A stretch of DNA of 50,237 nucleotides from an uncultured Pelagibacteraceae bacterium. Lineage in GTDB: Bacteria; Pseudomonadota; Alphaproteobacteria; Pelagibacterales; Pelagibacteraceae. Positions 14,942 to 24,267 of the stretch are shown one piece after another (the stretch's first letter is position 1; every line of letters starts with the position of its first letter). Location: assembly GCA_902571095.1 (NCBI GenBank), contig CACGAV010000005.1:1-50237 (forward strand), in the 5' to 3' direction. The notes under the pieces are model-generated. The model worked only from the letters and a program-made list of their open reading frames with translations. It made no database searches and had not been told where the DNA came from. The translations under genes and the position numbers were made by a program.

Positions 14942-17896
14942 ATGACTGATAATAAAATTTATTTTAAATTTGATGGAAAGAGATATGGTGGGAACAAGGG
15001 TGATACAATTGCCTCTGCTCTATTAAGAAATAATGTAAAACTTGTTGGAAGAAGTTTTAAATATCATAGACCAAGGGGTATTTATACTTGTGGAATAGAA
15101 GAGCCAAATGCTCTGGTACAAATAATAAATGAACATAATGAGCCAAATGTAAGAGCTACGGTAAAAAAAATTTATGAGGGAATGGTCGTTAAAAGCCAAA
15201 ACCGTTGGCCTTCGCTCAAAAGAGACTTTGGCTCAGTTAATAACCTTTTATCTCCAATATTTTCAGCAGGTTTTTATTATAAAACATTCATGGGACCGAA
15301 AGGTTTTTGGAAAAATCTTTATGAACCATTGATAAGAAGAACAGCTGGTTTAGGCAAACCTCCTCATGAATTTAAATCGAAAAGTACACACCTTCATCAC
15401 AATGTAGATATTTTAATAATAGGCGGCGGTTTGTCTGGTTTGCTAGCAGCTAAAAAATTAGCAGGAACAAATAAAGATGTGTTGCTAATTGAAAGAGAAA
15501 ATGAGCTTGGTGGCATTTTAAAAAATTCAAACAAAATTAAATCAATTAATGATCAAGAAGCCCTTGAATGGCTTGAAAAAACTGAAAGATTATTAAAAAA
15601 TTCAACTAATATAAAAATTTTAAAAAATACAACTGTAACTACTTATAATTATAGTAACCATCTTACTGCAATTGAAGATAAGTCAGTTGGAGCTCAGCCT
15701 GAAAATAAAAAACCTGAGTTAGTGCTTCACAAAATTAGAACTGAAAATACTATTTTAGCAAATGGGCATATCGAAAGATTTTTGTCCTTTAGAAATAATG
15801 ATTTACCTGGTGTAATGCTTGCTGCATCCTTTGAAAAATATATTCAAAGGTATGATGTTGTACCTGATAATAATCCCATAATTTTCACAAATAATTCATC
15901 TACATTTAGTCTGTTACAATTATTAATAAATCGTAATTGCAAACCTAAAGCATATATAGATGTAAGAGATGTAAAAAAAATTGAGAGAGAGACCTTAAAC
16001 TTATTAGAAGCTCATAATATTCCATTCTATCCAAAATCAGAAGTTGAAGGCTGTGATGGAAATAGCGAAATTAAAAAGATTAGTGTGAGGACCAAAAAGA
16101 ACAAAATAATAAAAATAAAAGCTTCAATGTTATGTGTTTCAGGAGGTTTAAACCCAGATATACATCTTTTTACCCAATCAAAAGGTTTGGTAAAATGGGA
16201 TGAAAAAATCTTAACCTTTAAGCCGGAAAAATCTTTTCAAAATACAATTACATTAGGCTCAGTCAGCGGAAACTTTATTTTTAAAAATATTATTGAAGAA
16301 ATAAATAAAAAACTTAGTTTTATAGATGGTACAAATGATATTGACCTTAAAATAGAGGTTAATGGTTCTGAAGAGTTCAATATAAAAGAAATATGGGAAA
16401 CAAAAAATAATAATAAATCTTTATGGTCAAAATCTTTTATAGATTTACAAAATGATGTAACAACAAAAGACTTAACACAGGCAATAAGAGAAGGTTTTGA
16501 TCGTATTGAACATCTAAAACGTTTTACTACTAATAGTATGGGAACAGACCAAGGAAAAATTAGTAGTATAAACGCATTAGGTATAGTTTCAAAATTATTG
16601 AGAAAAAGTGTTTCCGAAGTTGGAACAACAACTTATAGACCACCGTATAATCCTGTAAGTTTTTCAGCCATTGCGGGAAGAAGTACTTATGAGTTTTACG
16701 ATCCTGAAAGAAAAACTCCAATTCACCCGTGGCATATAAAACATAATGCAGTTTTTGAAGATGTGGGTCAGTGGAAAAGACCTTGGTATTATAAAAAATA
16801 TGAAAATGAAACTATGAATGAAGCTGTGCAAAGAGAATCTAAACATGTAAGAGAAGCCGCTGGAATTTTAGATGGTAGCACACTTGGAAAAATAGAAATT
16901 AAAGGTAAAGACGCGTTAGAATTTGTAAACATGATGTACACAAATAGTTTTACAAAAATGAGACCAATGAGTGCAAAATATGCGTTAATGCTAGGAGAAG
17001 ATGGAATGATCAAAGATGATGGGATTGTTTGTAAAATAAATGATAATCATTTTATTTCTACAACTACTTCTGGTGGAGCTGCAAATGTTTTATCTCACAT
17101 GGAAGAATTTGCGCAGACAGAATGGCCAAACTTAAATGTTTATTTAAATTCAATTACCGAACAATTTGCTACTTTTAACATAAGCGGACCTAAATCAAGA
17201 ATGATATTAAGTAGAGTTTTTAATGATGTTGATTTTAGTAATAATAAATTTCCTTACATGACTTTTAAAAATATTAATTATTTAAATTATAGAGTAAGAA
17301 TTCTCCGAGCCAGTTTCACGGGTGAACAGGGTTATGAAATTTATGTGCCTCCAAAATACGCTTTAACTCTTTGGGAGAGAATTTTTTATTACAGTAGAGA
17401 TATAGATTTAGTTCCATATGGAACAGAGACAATGCATCTATTAAGGGCAGAAAAAGGTTATATTATTATAGGTCAGGAAACAGATGGAACAGTTACTCCT
17501 TTAGATTTGAATTTAAATTGGATGATAGGAAAGAAAAAAAAGGATTTTATAGGAAAAAGGTCTTTAACTAGATCAGATATTATTAAAGCTGATAGGAAGC
17601 AATTAGTTGGTCTAGTCCCAATAGATAAAACATATGGTATTGAGGAAGGGCAACACGTTATAGAGGATAAAAATATCCCATCTAAAATAGATAAACCAAT
17701 TAAAATGTTGGGTCAGGTTACTTCGAGTTATTTTAGTCCTACATTAAATCATTCAATTGCAATGGCATTAATAAAAGGGGGCAATAGAAAAATTGGTAGT
17801 CAAATATACGTCTCAACTTCAAATATGAATGTTATACCTGTTGAAGTAGTAAAACCCAATTTTTTAGATCCTGAAAATAAAAGGCTACTGTCATGA
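14942..17896 (+). CDS. soxA: Sarcosine oxidase alpha subunit
   Basis: A 984-residue protein. The N-terminal ferredoxin-like segment (YFKFDGKRYGGNKGDTIASA, RPRGIYTCGIEEPNAL) is followed by an NAD-binding Rossmann domain (ILIIGGGLSGLLAAKKL near 158) and a C-terminal GcvT-type folate-binding domain from about residue 600 (VREAAGILDGSTLGKIEI onward, ending LGQVTSSYFSPTLN). The GcvT part transfers the one-carbon unit to tetrahydrofolate. The weak leader before ATG 14942 suggests coupling to the preceding small gene. Start and length agree with the family (about 970-1000). Confidence 0.95.
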   Translation: MTDNKIYFKFDGKRYGGNKGDTIASALLRNNVKLVGRSFKYHRPRGIYTCGIEEPNALVQIINEHNEPNVRATVKKIYEGMVVKSQNRWPSLKRDFGSVNNLLSPIFSAGFYYKTFMGPKGFWKNLYEPLIRRTAGLGKPPHEFKSKSTHLHHNVDILIIGGGLSGLLAAKKLAGTNKDVLLIERENELGGILKNSNKIKSINDQEALEWLEKTERLLKNSTNIKILKNTTVTTYNYSNHLTAIEDKSVGAQPENKKPELVLHKIRTENTILANGHIERFLSFRNNDLPGVMLAASFEKYIQRYDVVPDNNPIIFTNNSSTFSLLQLLINRNCKPKAYIDVRDVKKIERETLNLLEAHNIPFYPKSEVEGCDGNSEIKKISVRTKKNKIIKIKASMLCVSGGLNPDIHLFTQSKGLVKWDEKILTFKPEKSFQNTITLGSVSGNFIFKNIIEEINKKLSFIDGTNDIDLKIEVNGSEEFNIKEIWETKNNNKSLWSKSFIDLQNDVTTKDLTQAIREGFDRIEHLKRFTTNSMGTDQGKISSINALGIVSKLLRKSVSEVGTTTYRPPYNPVSFSAIAGRSTYEFYDPERKTPIHPWHIKHNAVFEDVGQWKRPWYYKKYENETMNEAVQRESKHVREAAGILDGSTLGKIEIKGKDALEFVNMMYTNSFTKMRPMSAKYALMLGEDGMIKDDGIVCKINDNHFISTTTSGGAANVLSHMEEFAQTEWPNLNVYLNSITEQFATFNISGPKSRMILSRVFNDVDFSNNKFPYMTFKNINYLNYRVRILRASFTGEQGYEIYVPPKYALTLWERIFYYSRDIDLVPYGTETMHLLRAEKGYIIIGQETDGTVTPLDLNLNWMIGKKKKDFIGKRSLTRSDIIKADRKQLVGLVPIDKTYGIEEGQHVIEDKNIPSKIDKPIKMLGQVTSSYFSPTLNHSIAMALIKGGNRKIGSQIYVSTSNMNVIPVEVVKPNFLDPENKRLLS

Positions 17897-18414
17897 CAAG
17901 AACTTTTTCAGGAGACGGGATTTACATTCATCAAAGAAATTTTCAACAAATTATTTTAAGAGGAAAAGGTGATGGTCGCTTCGCAGAAACTGTGAATGGA
18001 GAAATATCTCTTTTGCCACCAAAGGACAATCTTAGAATGATAAGTAATGAGAATTTCCTTTTTGCAAAACAATCTTTTGATCAGTGGAGTTTAATTTGTT
18101 TAAAAAATAAAGAGGACGAGGAATTATCAAAAATGGTAACAACTATGAATTCTAATGATGAAATATTGGCTTCTGATTATTCTTACGGACAGGTTTATTT
18201 TGAATTTACTGGTGATAAAATGAAAGATTATTTGAATAAGCTGACACATTTTGATTTTCGTTCAAAAAAATTCCCTGCTCTTACAATGGCACAGACCTTG
18301 ATAGCAAGAATTGATTGTACAATTTACAATCTTGAGGATAAATATTTAATAACATGCAATAAATCGTATGAAGATTATTTTAAAAAAAGATTACAAGACA
18401 CAATAGATTTATAA
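17893..18414 (+). CDS. soxG: Sarcosine oxidase gamma subunit
   Basis: A 173-residue protein overlapping the soxA stop by 4 bases. It is weakly conserved but has the SoxG-like folate-domain pieces LRMISNENFLFAKQSFDQWS and a DYSYGQVYFEFTGDKMKDYL block, then a short C-terminal Asp/Leu-rich part. It is a little shorter than many SoxG proteins (about 185-200). Position in the operon is the strongest evidence. Confidence 0.88.
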   Translation: MTRTFSGDGIYIHQRNFQQIILRGKGDGRFAETVNGEISLLPPKDNLRMISNENFLFAKQSFDQWSLICLKNKEDEELSKMVTTMNSNDEILASDYSYGQVYFEFTGDKMKDYLNKLTHFDFRSKKFPALTMAQTLIARIDCTIYNLEDKYLITCNKSYEDYFKKRLQDTIDL

Positions 18415-18785
18415 TGAAAAAACAAAAAAATGTATTAGGAGAAAATTTAGAAAGCTGTTCAACCGATCCAATAACAGGATGGTTTAGGGATGGCTGTTGT
18501 AATACTGATAAAAACGATCGTGGCCTTCACACTGTTTGTGTAAGAGTAAATGATGAATTTTTGAAATGGTGTAAAGAAGCTGGCAATGATTTAATTACTC
18601 CTCATCCTGAGTTTGGTTTTCCTGGTCTTAAAGATGGAGATAAATGGTGCGTTTGTGCGAGTTGGTATGCAAGGGCACTCGAAGCTGGAAAAGGATGTCC
18701 AATATATTTAAAAGCAACTCATGAAAAAACTTTAGAATTAGTTTCAATTGAAAAATTAAAAGAGTTTGCTGCAGATCTGTCTTAA
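18414..18785 (+). CDS. DUF2237 family protein
   Basis: A 123-residue protein with the full DUF2237 pattern: NVLGENLESCSTDPITGWFR, CCNTDKNDRGLHTVCVRV, DEFLKWCKEAGNDLITPHPE, FPGLKDGDKWCVCASWYARA. It keeps seven cysteines of the conserved core. Function is unknown. Its ATG overlaps the soxG stop (TAATG), so it is translated with sarcosine oxidase; the 3' end faces the convergent ATP-grasp gene 2 bases away. Confidence 0.92.
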   Translation: MKKQKNVLGENLESCSTDPITGWFRDGCCNTDKNDRGLHTVCVRVNDEFLKWCKEAGNDLITPHPEFGFPGLKDGDKWCVCASWYARALEAGKGCPIYLKATHEKTLELVSIEKLKEFAADLS

Positions 18786-18787
18786 AT

Positions 18788-20236
18788 CTACATATCAATT
18801 ATCATTGTATCTTTGGAACCACCGCCTTGTGAACTATTAACAATCGTACTTCCTTTTTTTAATGCCACTCTTGTTAATCCTCCAGTAGTAACCCAAGTTG
18901 ATTTTCCGCTTAAAACAAATGGTCTTAAATCTAAGTGTCGTGGTTCTATACTGTTGTCTGTAATAGTTGGTGTTGTAGAAAGAATTTCTAAAGGTTGAGC
19001 AATGTAATTTCTAGGATTTTTTATTATATTTTTTTTCATTGCTTCCCTATTTTTTTTTGAAGCATGTGGACCAATTAAAATACCATTACCACCAGAACCA
19101 TTTGTTGGTTTTACAACAAACTTAGAAATATTTTCTATTACATGTTCTCTGTGAATTTTTTCACTACACAATAATGTTTCAACTTGTTTTAATTTTGGTT
19201 GCTCCCCTAAATAATAAACAATCATTTTATCAACATAAGAATAAATTGCTTTGTCATCTGCTATACCTGTTCCAGGTGCATTTAAAATTCCAACGTTACC
19301 TTTTCTCCAAGCTTTAAATAAACCTGGCACACCTATTAGTGAACCTTTGAAAAAAGCTTTGGGATCTAAAAAAGTATCGTCAAGTCTTCTATAAATACAA
19401 TCGACTTTTAATTTTCCTCTAACTGTTTTCATGTAAACAACATCTTTCTCAACAAATAGATCTTTGCCCTCGACAAGGGCTATGCCCATTTGCTCAGACA
19501 AAAATCTATGCTCAAAATATGCAGAGTTTGCTCTTCCTGGAGTTAAAACACACATGTGAGGATCTTTTGTTTTTTTGGGAATACACTCAAGCATGCAATT
19601 ATAAAGTTTGTTTGGGTATTGATGAATATCTGAAACTTTATATCTAGTAAATAATTCAGGGAACACATCTCTCATAACCATTCGGTTCTCTAACATGTAA
19701 GAGATTCCTGAAGGGACTCTTAAGTTGTCTTCTAAGACCAAAAAGTCTCCTTTGATGTTTCTAATTAAATCGATACCAGAAATATTTGACCATGCTTTGT
19801 GCTTGGGAGAAAAACCATCACACTCTTTTAGATAATAAGGTGAGTTAAAAACTAACTCTCTGGGTATGACATTGTCTTTAAATATTTTTTTGTCATTGTA
19901 AACATCATCAATAAAAAGATTAAGCGCCTTAACTCTTTGCAACAAACCTTTTGATACTTTAGACCAATCTCTTTTTGGTATGATTCTTGGAATTATATCT
20001 AGTGGCCACTTTTTTTCTTGAGCTTTTTTCCCAGAAGAATAAACACGAAAGTTAATTCCCCTTGCACTAATTGTACTCGCACAGTTTTTTTCAATTTCTT
20101 GTAGTTTTTTACTGCCGATTTTCTCAAGAATATTTGAGATTACCTTAGCTTGTTTCCTGAGCTTATTATCCTCACTTAAATATTCATCATAAGTAGTGTC
20201 GGAGTCGTATTTATCCCAAAGTGATCCCATAAACAT
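18788..20236 (-). CDS. Circularly permuted ATP-grasp enzyme (COG2308 type)
   Basis: A protein of about 482 residues (start ATG 20236, MFMGSLWDKYDSD; ATG 20230 is also possible, and the frame reaches 20266). It has the COG2308/DUF404-407 blocks: PLDIIPRIIPKRDWSKVSKG, VLEDNLRVPSGISYMLENR, MCVLTPGRANSAYFEHRFLS, GIGNLNAPGTGIADDK-like (VGILNAPGTGIADDKAIYSY) and KPTNGSGGNGILIGP. These are predicted amide-bond-forming enzymes that ligate amino acids or peptides. In other bacteria they sit with an alpha-E protein, a transglutaminase-like protein and an Anbu peptidase; only the Anbu partner is visible here, divergent on the next gene. Confidence 0.88.
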   Translation of the reverse strand: MFMGSLWDKYDSDTTYDEYLSEDNKLRKQAKVISNILEKIGSKKLQEIEKNCASTISARGINFRVYSSGKKAQEKKWPLDIIPRIIPKRDWSKVSKGLLQRVKALNLFIDDVYNDKKIFKDNVIPRELVFNSPYYLKECDGFSPKHKAWSNISGIDLIRNIKGDFLVLEDNLRVPSGISYMLENRMVMRDVFPELFTRYKVSDIHQYPNKLYNCMLECIPKKTKDPHMCVLTPGRANSAYFEHRFLSEQMGIALVEGKDLFVEKDVVYMKTVRGKLKVDCIYRRLDDTFLDPKAFFKGSLIGVPGLFKAWRKGNVGILNAPGTGIADDKAIYSYVDKMIVYYLGEQPKLKQVETLLCSEKIHREHVIENISKFVVKPTNGSGGNGILIGPHASKKNREAMKKNIIKNPRNYIAQPLEILSTTPTITDNSIEPRHLDLRPFVLSGKSTWVTTGGLTRVALKKGSTIVNSSQGGGSKDTMIIDM

Positions 20237-20286
20237 TCTTTCATTGTTAACAATTATGCAAAACAAGCAATTGCATTAATTAGATA

Positions 20287-20315
20287 GCTGACATGCTATT
20301 ATTAATTTGTATATT
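20287..20315 (+). promoter_or_regulatory. Candidate promoter for the Anbu-type gene
   Basis: CTGACA at 20288-20293 and TATATT at 20310-20315 are 16 bases apart, placing the start near 20322, about 20 bases before the ATG. The 106-base divergent gap must also serve the ATP-grasp gene; no clear opposing promoter is assigned. Confidence 0.4.
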
Positions 20316-20342
20316 TATAATTTTTTAATTAAGTATTCGTAC

Positions 20343-21065
20343 ATGACATATTGTATCGGAATCAAGACAAAAGAAGGTTTAGTTTTTGCATCAGACTCAA
20401 GAACAAACGCTGGAATGGATAACGTTAATATCTATTCAAAGATGTTTACACACGATGTTGATGATAGGACAATAATTATAATTACTTCAGGAAACTTAGG
20501 TACATCGCAAGCTGTGTATAAATCTATAGAAAAAGATTTAAAAAGTAAGTCTGGAACGAATCTTAACACCTGTAAAGATTTTGAACAGATCGCAAGCTAT
20601 TTAGGTAAATTAAATATAAAACATTCATCACCTGATGGGGTAAATACAGATATACTTACTCTTGGAGCAACGTTCATTGTAGGAGGTCAAATTAAAGGTC
20701 AACCTCAAGAAATTTATTTAGTTTATCCGCAGGGAAATTTTATTAGACCAGCAGATAGCAAACCTTACTTAGTAATTGGTGAGGTTAAGTATGGAAAGCC
20801 TATTCTTGATAGAGTTATTACGCCAAGTGTAAAAATTGGTGACGCTGCAAGATGTGCTTTAATTTCAATGGACTCAACTTTAAAAAGTGATCTAACAGTA
20901 GGGCCGCCAATTGACTTTGCTATTTACAAAAAGGATGCAAATAAAATTGCATCTCTAAAATGTTTAAATACTTCGGATGAAGACTATTCCAAAGTCTGTA
21001 ATCAGTGGTCAGATAAAGTTGTTAAGCTATTTGATACATTCCCAAGATTTGACTGGGAAATATAA
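20343..21065 (+). CDS. Anbu-type proteasome-like peptidase (COG3484)
   Basis: A 240-residue protein. ATG 20343 is chosen over the longer frame (20307) because it gives MTYCIGIKTKEGLVFASDSR, the Anbu N-terminus: removal of Met exposes Thr1, with Asp17 in SDSRTNAG and a lysine at 32 matching the proteasome/HslV catalytic layout (Thr1, Asp17, Lys33). SAGN-like ITSGNLGTSQAV and the YLVYPQGNFI block are also family features. Anbu assembles into proteasome-related rings; its substrates are not known. It is divergent from the ATP-grasp enzyme, a recurrent pairing. Confidence 0.88.
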   Translation: MTYCIGIKTKEGLVFASDSRTNAGMDNVNIYSKMFTHDVDDRTIIIITSGNLGTSQAVYKSIEKDLKSKSGTNLNTCKDFEQIASYLGKLNIKHSSPDGVNTDILTLGATFIVGGQIKGQPQEIYLVYPQGNFIRPADSKPYLVIGEVKYGKPILDRVITPSVKIGDAARCALISMDSTLKSDLTVGPPIDFAIYKKDANKIASLKCLNTSDEDYSKVCNQWSDKVVKLFDTFPRFDWEI

Positions 21066-21089
21066 ATATTCATTTCTCAAAGTTAATTT

Positions 21090-21749
21090 ATGAAAACTGC
21101 AATAATATTTGGTTCCTCGGGTTTAATTGGGAACGAGTTATTTAAAACTATACTTTTAAATAATACTTACAGTAAAATTAAAATTTTTGTAAGGACAATA
21201 CCTAAAGTTGACAATCCAAAAGTAGAAATTATTAAAACTGATTTTAAGAATTTAGAAAAATATAAAGATAAAATTAACGGTGATGACTGTTACTTTTGTA
21301 TAGGAACTACAAAAAAAGATACGCCTGATAAAAGTGAATATACAAGAATCGAGTATGATATTCCTGTTCGTGTAGCCGCAATTGCAAAAGAAAATTTCGT
21401 TAATACTTTTTTCTATGTTTCCTCAATTGGTGCTAACCCCAAGGCATTAAGTAATTATTTAAAAAACAAAGGGCAGGTTGAAGAAAAATTAAAAAATCTA
21501 AATTTTAAAAAGCTTGTTATTATTAGACCATCTTTGTTGATTGGAAATAGAAAATCGTTTCGATTAGGGGAAGTAATTTTCTTACCTGTTATGAATACTC
21601 TTACTTTGTTTACTTTTGGGAGTTTGAAAAAATACAAACCAATAAAAATTGAAAATGTTGTTAAGGCAATGTTGTATATATCTACGAGTACTTCAAATAA
21701 AATAGTTTATGAGTCAAACGAGCTCGAGACTATAGCTAAATCAAATTAG
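21090..21749 (+). CDS. NAD(P)-binding epimerase/HTATIP2-like oxidoreductase
   Basis: A 219-residue short Rossmann-fold protein. The cofactor motif is IIFGSSGLIGNELFK at the N-terminus, followed by FCIGTTKKDTPD, FFYVSSIGANPKALSNYLKN with a Ser/Tyr/Lys layout and KLVIIRPSLLIGNRKSFRLG. This is the pattern of atypical SDRs of the HTATIP2/YbjT type. The substrate is unknown. The stop overlaps that of the convergent EamA gene by 4 bases. Confidence 0.84.
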   Translation: MKTAIIFGSSGLIGNELFKTILLNNTYSKIKIFVRTIPKVDNPKVEIIKTDFKNLEKYKDKINGDDCYFCIGTTKKDTPDKSEYTRIEYDIPVRVAAIAKENFVNTFFYVSSIGANPKALSNYLKNKGQVEEKLKNLNFKKLVIIRPSLLIGNRKSFRLGEVIFLPVMNTLTLFTFGSLKKYKPIKIENVVKAMLYISTSTSNKIVYESNELETIAKSN

Positions 21750-22639
21750 TATCTAAAAATATATCTTCTAGTATTTAAACCGTAAAAGATAATTGCTAAA
21801 GTAATTATAACCCCTCCAATAATTGTATTGTTATTTGGAACCTCATTAATTCCAAATAAAGGAAGCCAAACCCAAAAAATACCACCTAAAATTTCTGTAA
21901 GTGATAACAAAGTCAAGTCTGCAGCTGGTAAATATTTTGATTTTGCTGAATATAAAATTAATGCTGAACAAACTAAAAATCCATGTAGTGATGAGAGTGA
22001 GGTATTTTTTAAAGACATTAAAACATTACTGTCATTATAAATTATAACTAATAGAGAAATAGCTGCTGCAAAAATTCCAGCTATAGATACAGTTGTAAGT
22101 TTAGGAGTGTTTTTTTTCCATCTTAAAGTAACTGTAAATACCGCAAAACCTAAAGAAGATACTAAACCATTAACGAGACCAAAGAGTGTTCCGGTTTGAA
22201 TACTGTCAAAACACATAAATATTATTCCAGCTGCAGCAATTATTATGGCTATAAAAGTTGTTTTGGATATTTTTTCATTTAAAAAAATATAAGCTAAAAT
22301 TGCTGCTAAAAAAGGTAATGCGCCTAACATTAAAAGTGTGACTGCAGCTGAAGTTGAAGTAAGTGAAAGAATAAAAGTTAAATTTGCAATACCAAGACTT
22401 ATTCCTCCGATTATTCCTGAAAGACCTATTTTATTATAATTATTTGTAAACTTGCTGCCTTCAGTTAAAAATAAATAAAGATTTAAGATTATAAATATTG
22501 CTGATCCTCTTATTAATGAATACTGCCATGGAACAAGTTCAGCATTGTCCATATTTCTTACTACTAATGGACCGAAAGACCAGATTAACCCAGCTAATAA
22601 AATAAAAAACATAGCTGAACTAATTTTATTTTTCGACAT
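21746..22639 (-). CDS. EamA/DMT-family transporter
   Basis: A 297-residue protein with ten predicted membrane segments in two repeats (IWSFGPLVVRNMD and SLGFAVFTVTLRWKK regions). ATG 22639 (MSKNKISSAM) overlaps the etf-QO stop by one base; the frame reaches 22687 but the extra residues are hydrophilic and unlike a transporter N-terminus. EamA proteins move amino acids or metabolites. Being last in the DMGDH/ETF operon, it may carry a related substrate or product. Confidence 0.85.
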   Translation of the reverse strand: MSKNKISSAMFFILLAGLIWSFGPLVVRNMDNAELVPWQYSLIRGSAIFIILNLYLFLTEGSKFTNNYNKIGLSGIIGGISLGIANLTFILSLTSTSAAVTLLMLGALPFLAAILAYIFLNEKISKTTFIAIIIAAAGIIFMCFDSIQTGTLFGLVNGLVSSLGFAVFTVTLRWKKNTPKLTTVSIAGIFAAAISLLVIIYNDSNVLMSLKNTSLSSLHGFLVCSALILYSAKSKYLPAADLTLLSLTEILGGIFWVWLPLFGINEVPNNNTIIGGVIITLAIIFYGLNTRRYIFRY

Positions 22640-24246
22640 TACATGTTGCCGTATTTTGGACCGCCACCGCCTTCTGGGGCTACCCAATTAATATTCTGGG
22701 AAGGTTCTTTGATATCACAGGTTTTACAATGAATACAATTTTGTGAATTTATTACAAATTCATTTTTTTGGATCTCGTAAACACCGACGGGACAATATCT
22801 TTGAGCGGGCTCGTCATATTCTCTTAAAGTATATTGGATAGGGAGATATTTATTTTTTAACTGAAGATGTACTGGTTGATTTTCAGTGTGATTTGTACCT
22901 GTTAAATATACTGAACTTGTTTTATCAAAAGTAAGTTTGCCGTCAGGTTTTGGATATTCAATTTTAGGCATTTTACTTGCGGGTTTTAAAGCATCATGAT
23001 CTGCATGCTTGTGCTTTAACGTGAAAGGTAGTTTTCCTCTAAATAAAATTTGATCAATACCTGTGAAGATAATTCCAATTATTAATCCCCAACTAAAACT
23101 TGGTTTAACATTTCTAGCTGCATGAAGTTCTTTATATACCCAGCTTTTTTTAAATAATTCTTCGTATAAAGACAATTTCCTTTTATTTTTAATATGTTCA
23201 ACAATAGTTTCGGCAGCTATCATCCCGCTTTTCATTGCTGTGTGGGTTCCTTTAATCTTTGGCATATTTAAAGTTCCTGCATCGCAACCAACTAATAATG
23301 CTCCGGGCATATACATTTTTGGTAAACTTTGAAGACCACCCTCAATTAAAGCTCTAGCTCCAAAAGAAATCCTTTTTCCGCCTTCAAACATTTTTCTTAT
23401 TGATTTGTGTGTTTTAAATCTTTGAAACTCATCGAATGGAGATAGATGTGGGTTTTGGTAATCAAGACCTATAACATAACCAAGAAAAATTTGTTTATTC
23501 TCAGCATGATAAATAAAACTTCCACCATATGTTTTACTATCTAAAGGCCAGCCTGCTGTATGTATTACCAATCCTTCCTGATGTTGTTCCTCACTAACTT
23601 CCCAAATTTCTTTTAGTCCAATTCCATATTGCTGTGGATTTTTCCCCTCATCTAAATTAAATTTTTTAATTAATTGCTTACCTAAATGTCCTCTGCATCC
23701 TTCTGAAAAAACTGTAACTTTTGCATGAAGCTCCATTCCCTCTTGGTATCCGTCTTTTTTATTACCCTCTTTATCTAAACCCATATCCAGAGTTGCTACT
23801 CCTTTTACGGAGCCGTCTTCATTATAAAGAACTTCGCTCGCAGGAAATCCTGGAAAAATTTCAACACCTAGCTTCTCAGCTTGTTCCGCGAGCCATCGAC
23901 AAAGATTAGCAAGGCTGACAATATAATTATTATGATTTTTTTGTACCGAAGGTAAAAGCCAAGTAGGCCAGCTCAGAGATGATTTTTTTCCTAAAAATAA
24001 AAATTTTTCTTTTGTAACTTTGGTTTTAACAGGGGCTCCCTCTTCTTTCCACTTTGGAAGTAATTCATCTAAAGCTCTAGTTTCTAAAACATTTCCACTT
24101 AATATATGAGCGCCGACCTCTGCACCTTTTTCTAAGATACAGATATTTAATTTTGGTTCCATTTGCTTTAATTTAATTGCAGTAGATAATCCTGATGGAC
24201 CAGCACCAACTATTACTACATCATATTGCATTGTCTCTCGAGCCAT
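22639..24246 (-). CDS. Electron transfer flavoprotein-ubiquinone oxidoreductase
   Basis: A 535-residue membrane-associated flavoprotein. The N-terminal FAD motif is VVIVGAGPSGLSTAI, the central part has GYQEGMELHAKVTVFSEGCR, and the C-terminal 4Fe-4S ligands lie in RYCPVGVYEI and NCIHCKTCDIKEPSQNI. It takes electrons from ETF and reduces ubiquinone in the inner membrane. It lies 21 bases after etfA in the same operon as a dimethylglycine dehydrogenase-like enzyme, which makes the electron path clear. Confidence 0.95.
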   Translation of the reverse strand: MARETMQYDVVIVGAGPSGLSTAIKLKQMEPKLNICILEKGAEVGAHILSGNVLETRALDELLPKWKEEGAPVKTKVTKEKFLFLGKKSSLSWPTWLLPSVQKNHNNYIVSLANLCRWLAEQAEKLGVEIFPGFPASEVLYNEDGSVKGVATLDMGLDKEGNKKDGYQEGMELHAKVTVFSEGCRGHLGKQLIKKFNLDEGKNPQQYGIGLKEIWEVSEEQHQEGLVIHTAGWPLDSKTYGGSFIYHAENKQIFLGYVIGLDYQNPHLSPFDEFQRFKTHKSIRKMFEGGKRISFGARALIEGGLQSLPKMYMPGALLVGCDAGTLNMPKIKGTHTAMKSGMIAAETIVEHIKNKRKLSLYEELFKKSWVYKELHAARNVKPSFSWGLIIGIIFTGIDQILFRGKLPFTLKHKHADHDALKPASKMPKIEYPKPDGKLTFDKTSSVYLTGTNHTENQPVHLQLKNKYLPIQYTLREYDEPAQRYCPVGVYEIQKNEFVINSQNCIHCKTCDIKEPSQNINWVAPEGGGGPKYGNM

Positions 24247-24267
24247 GCGGGGACTATATCAAACTAA

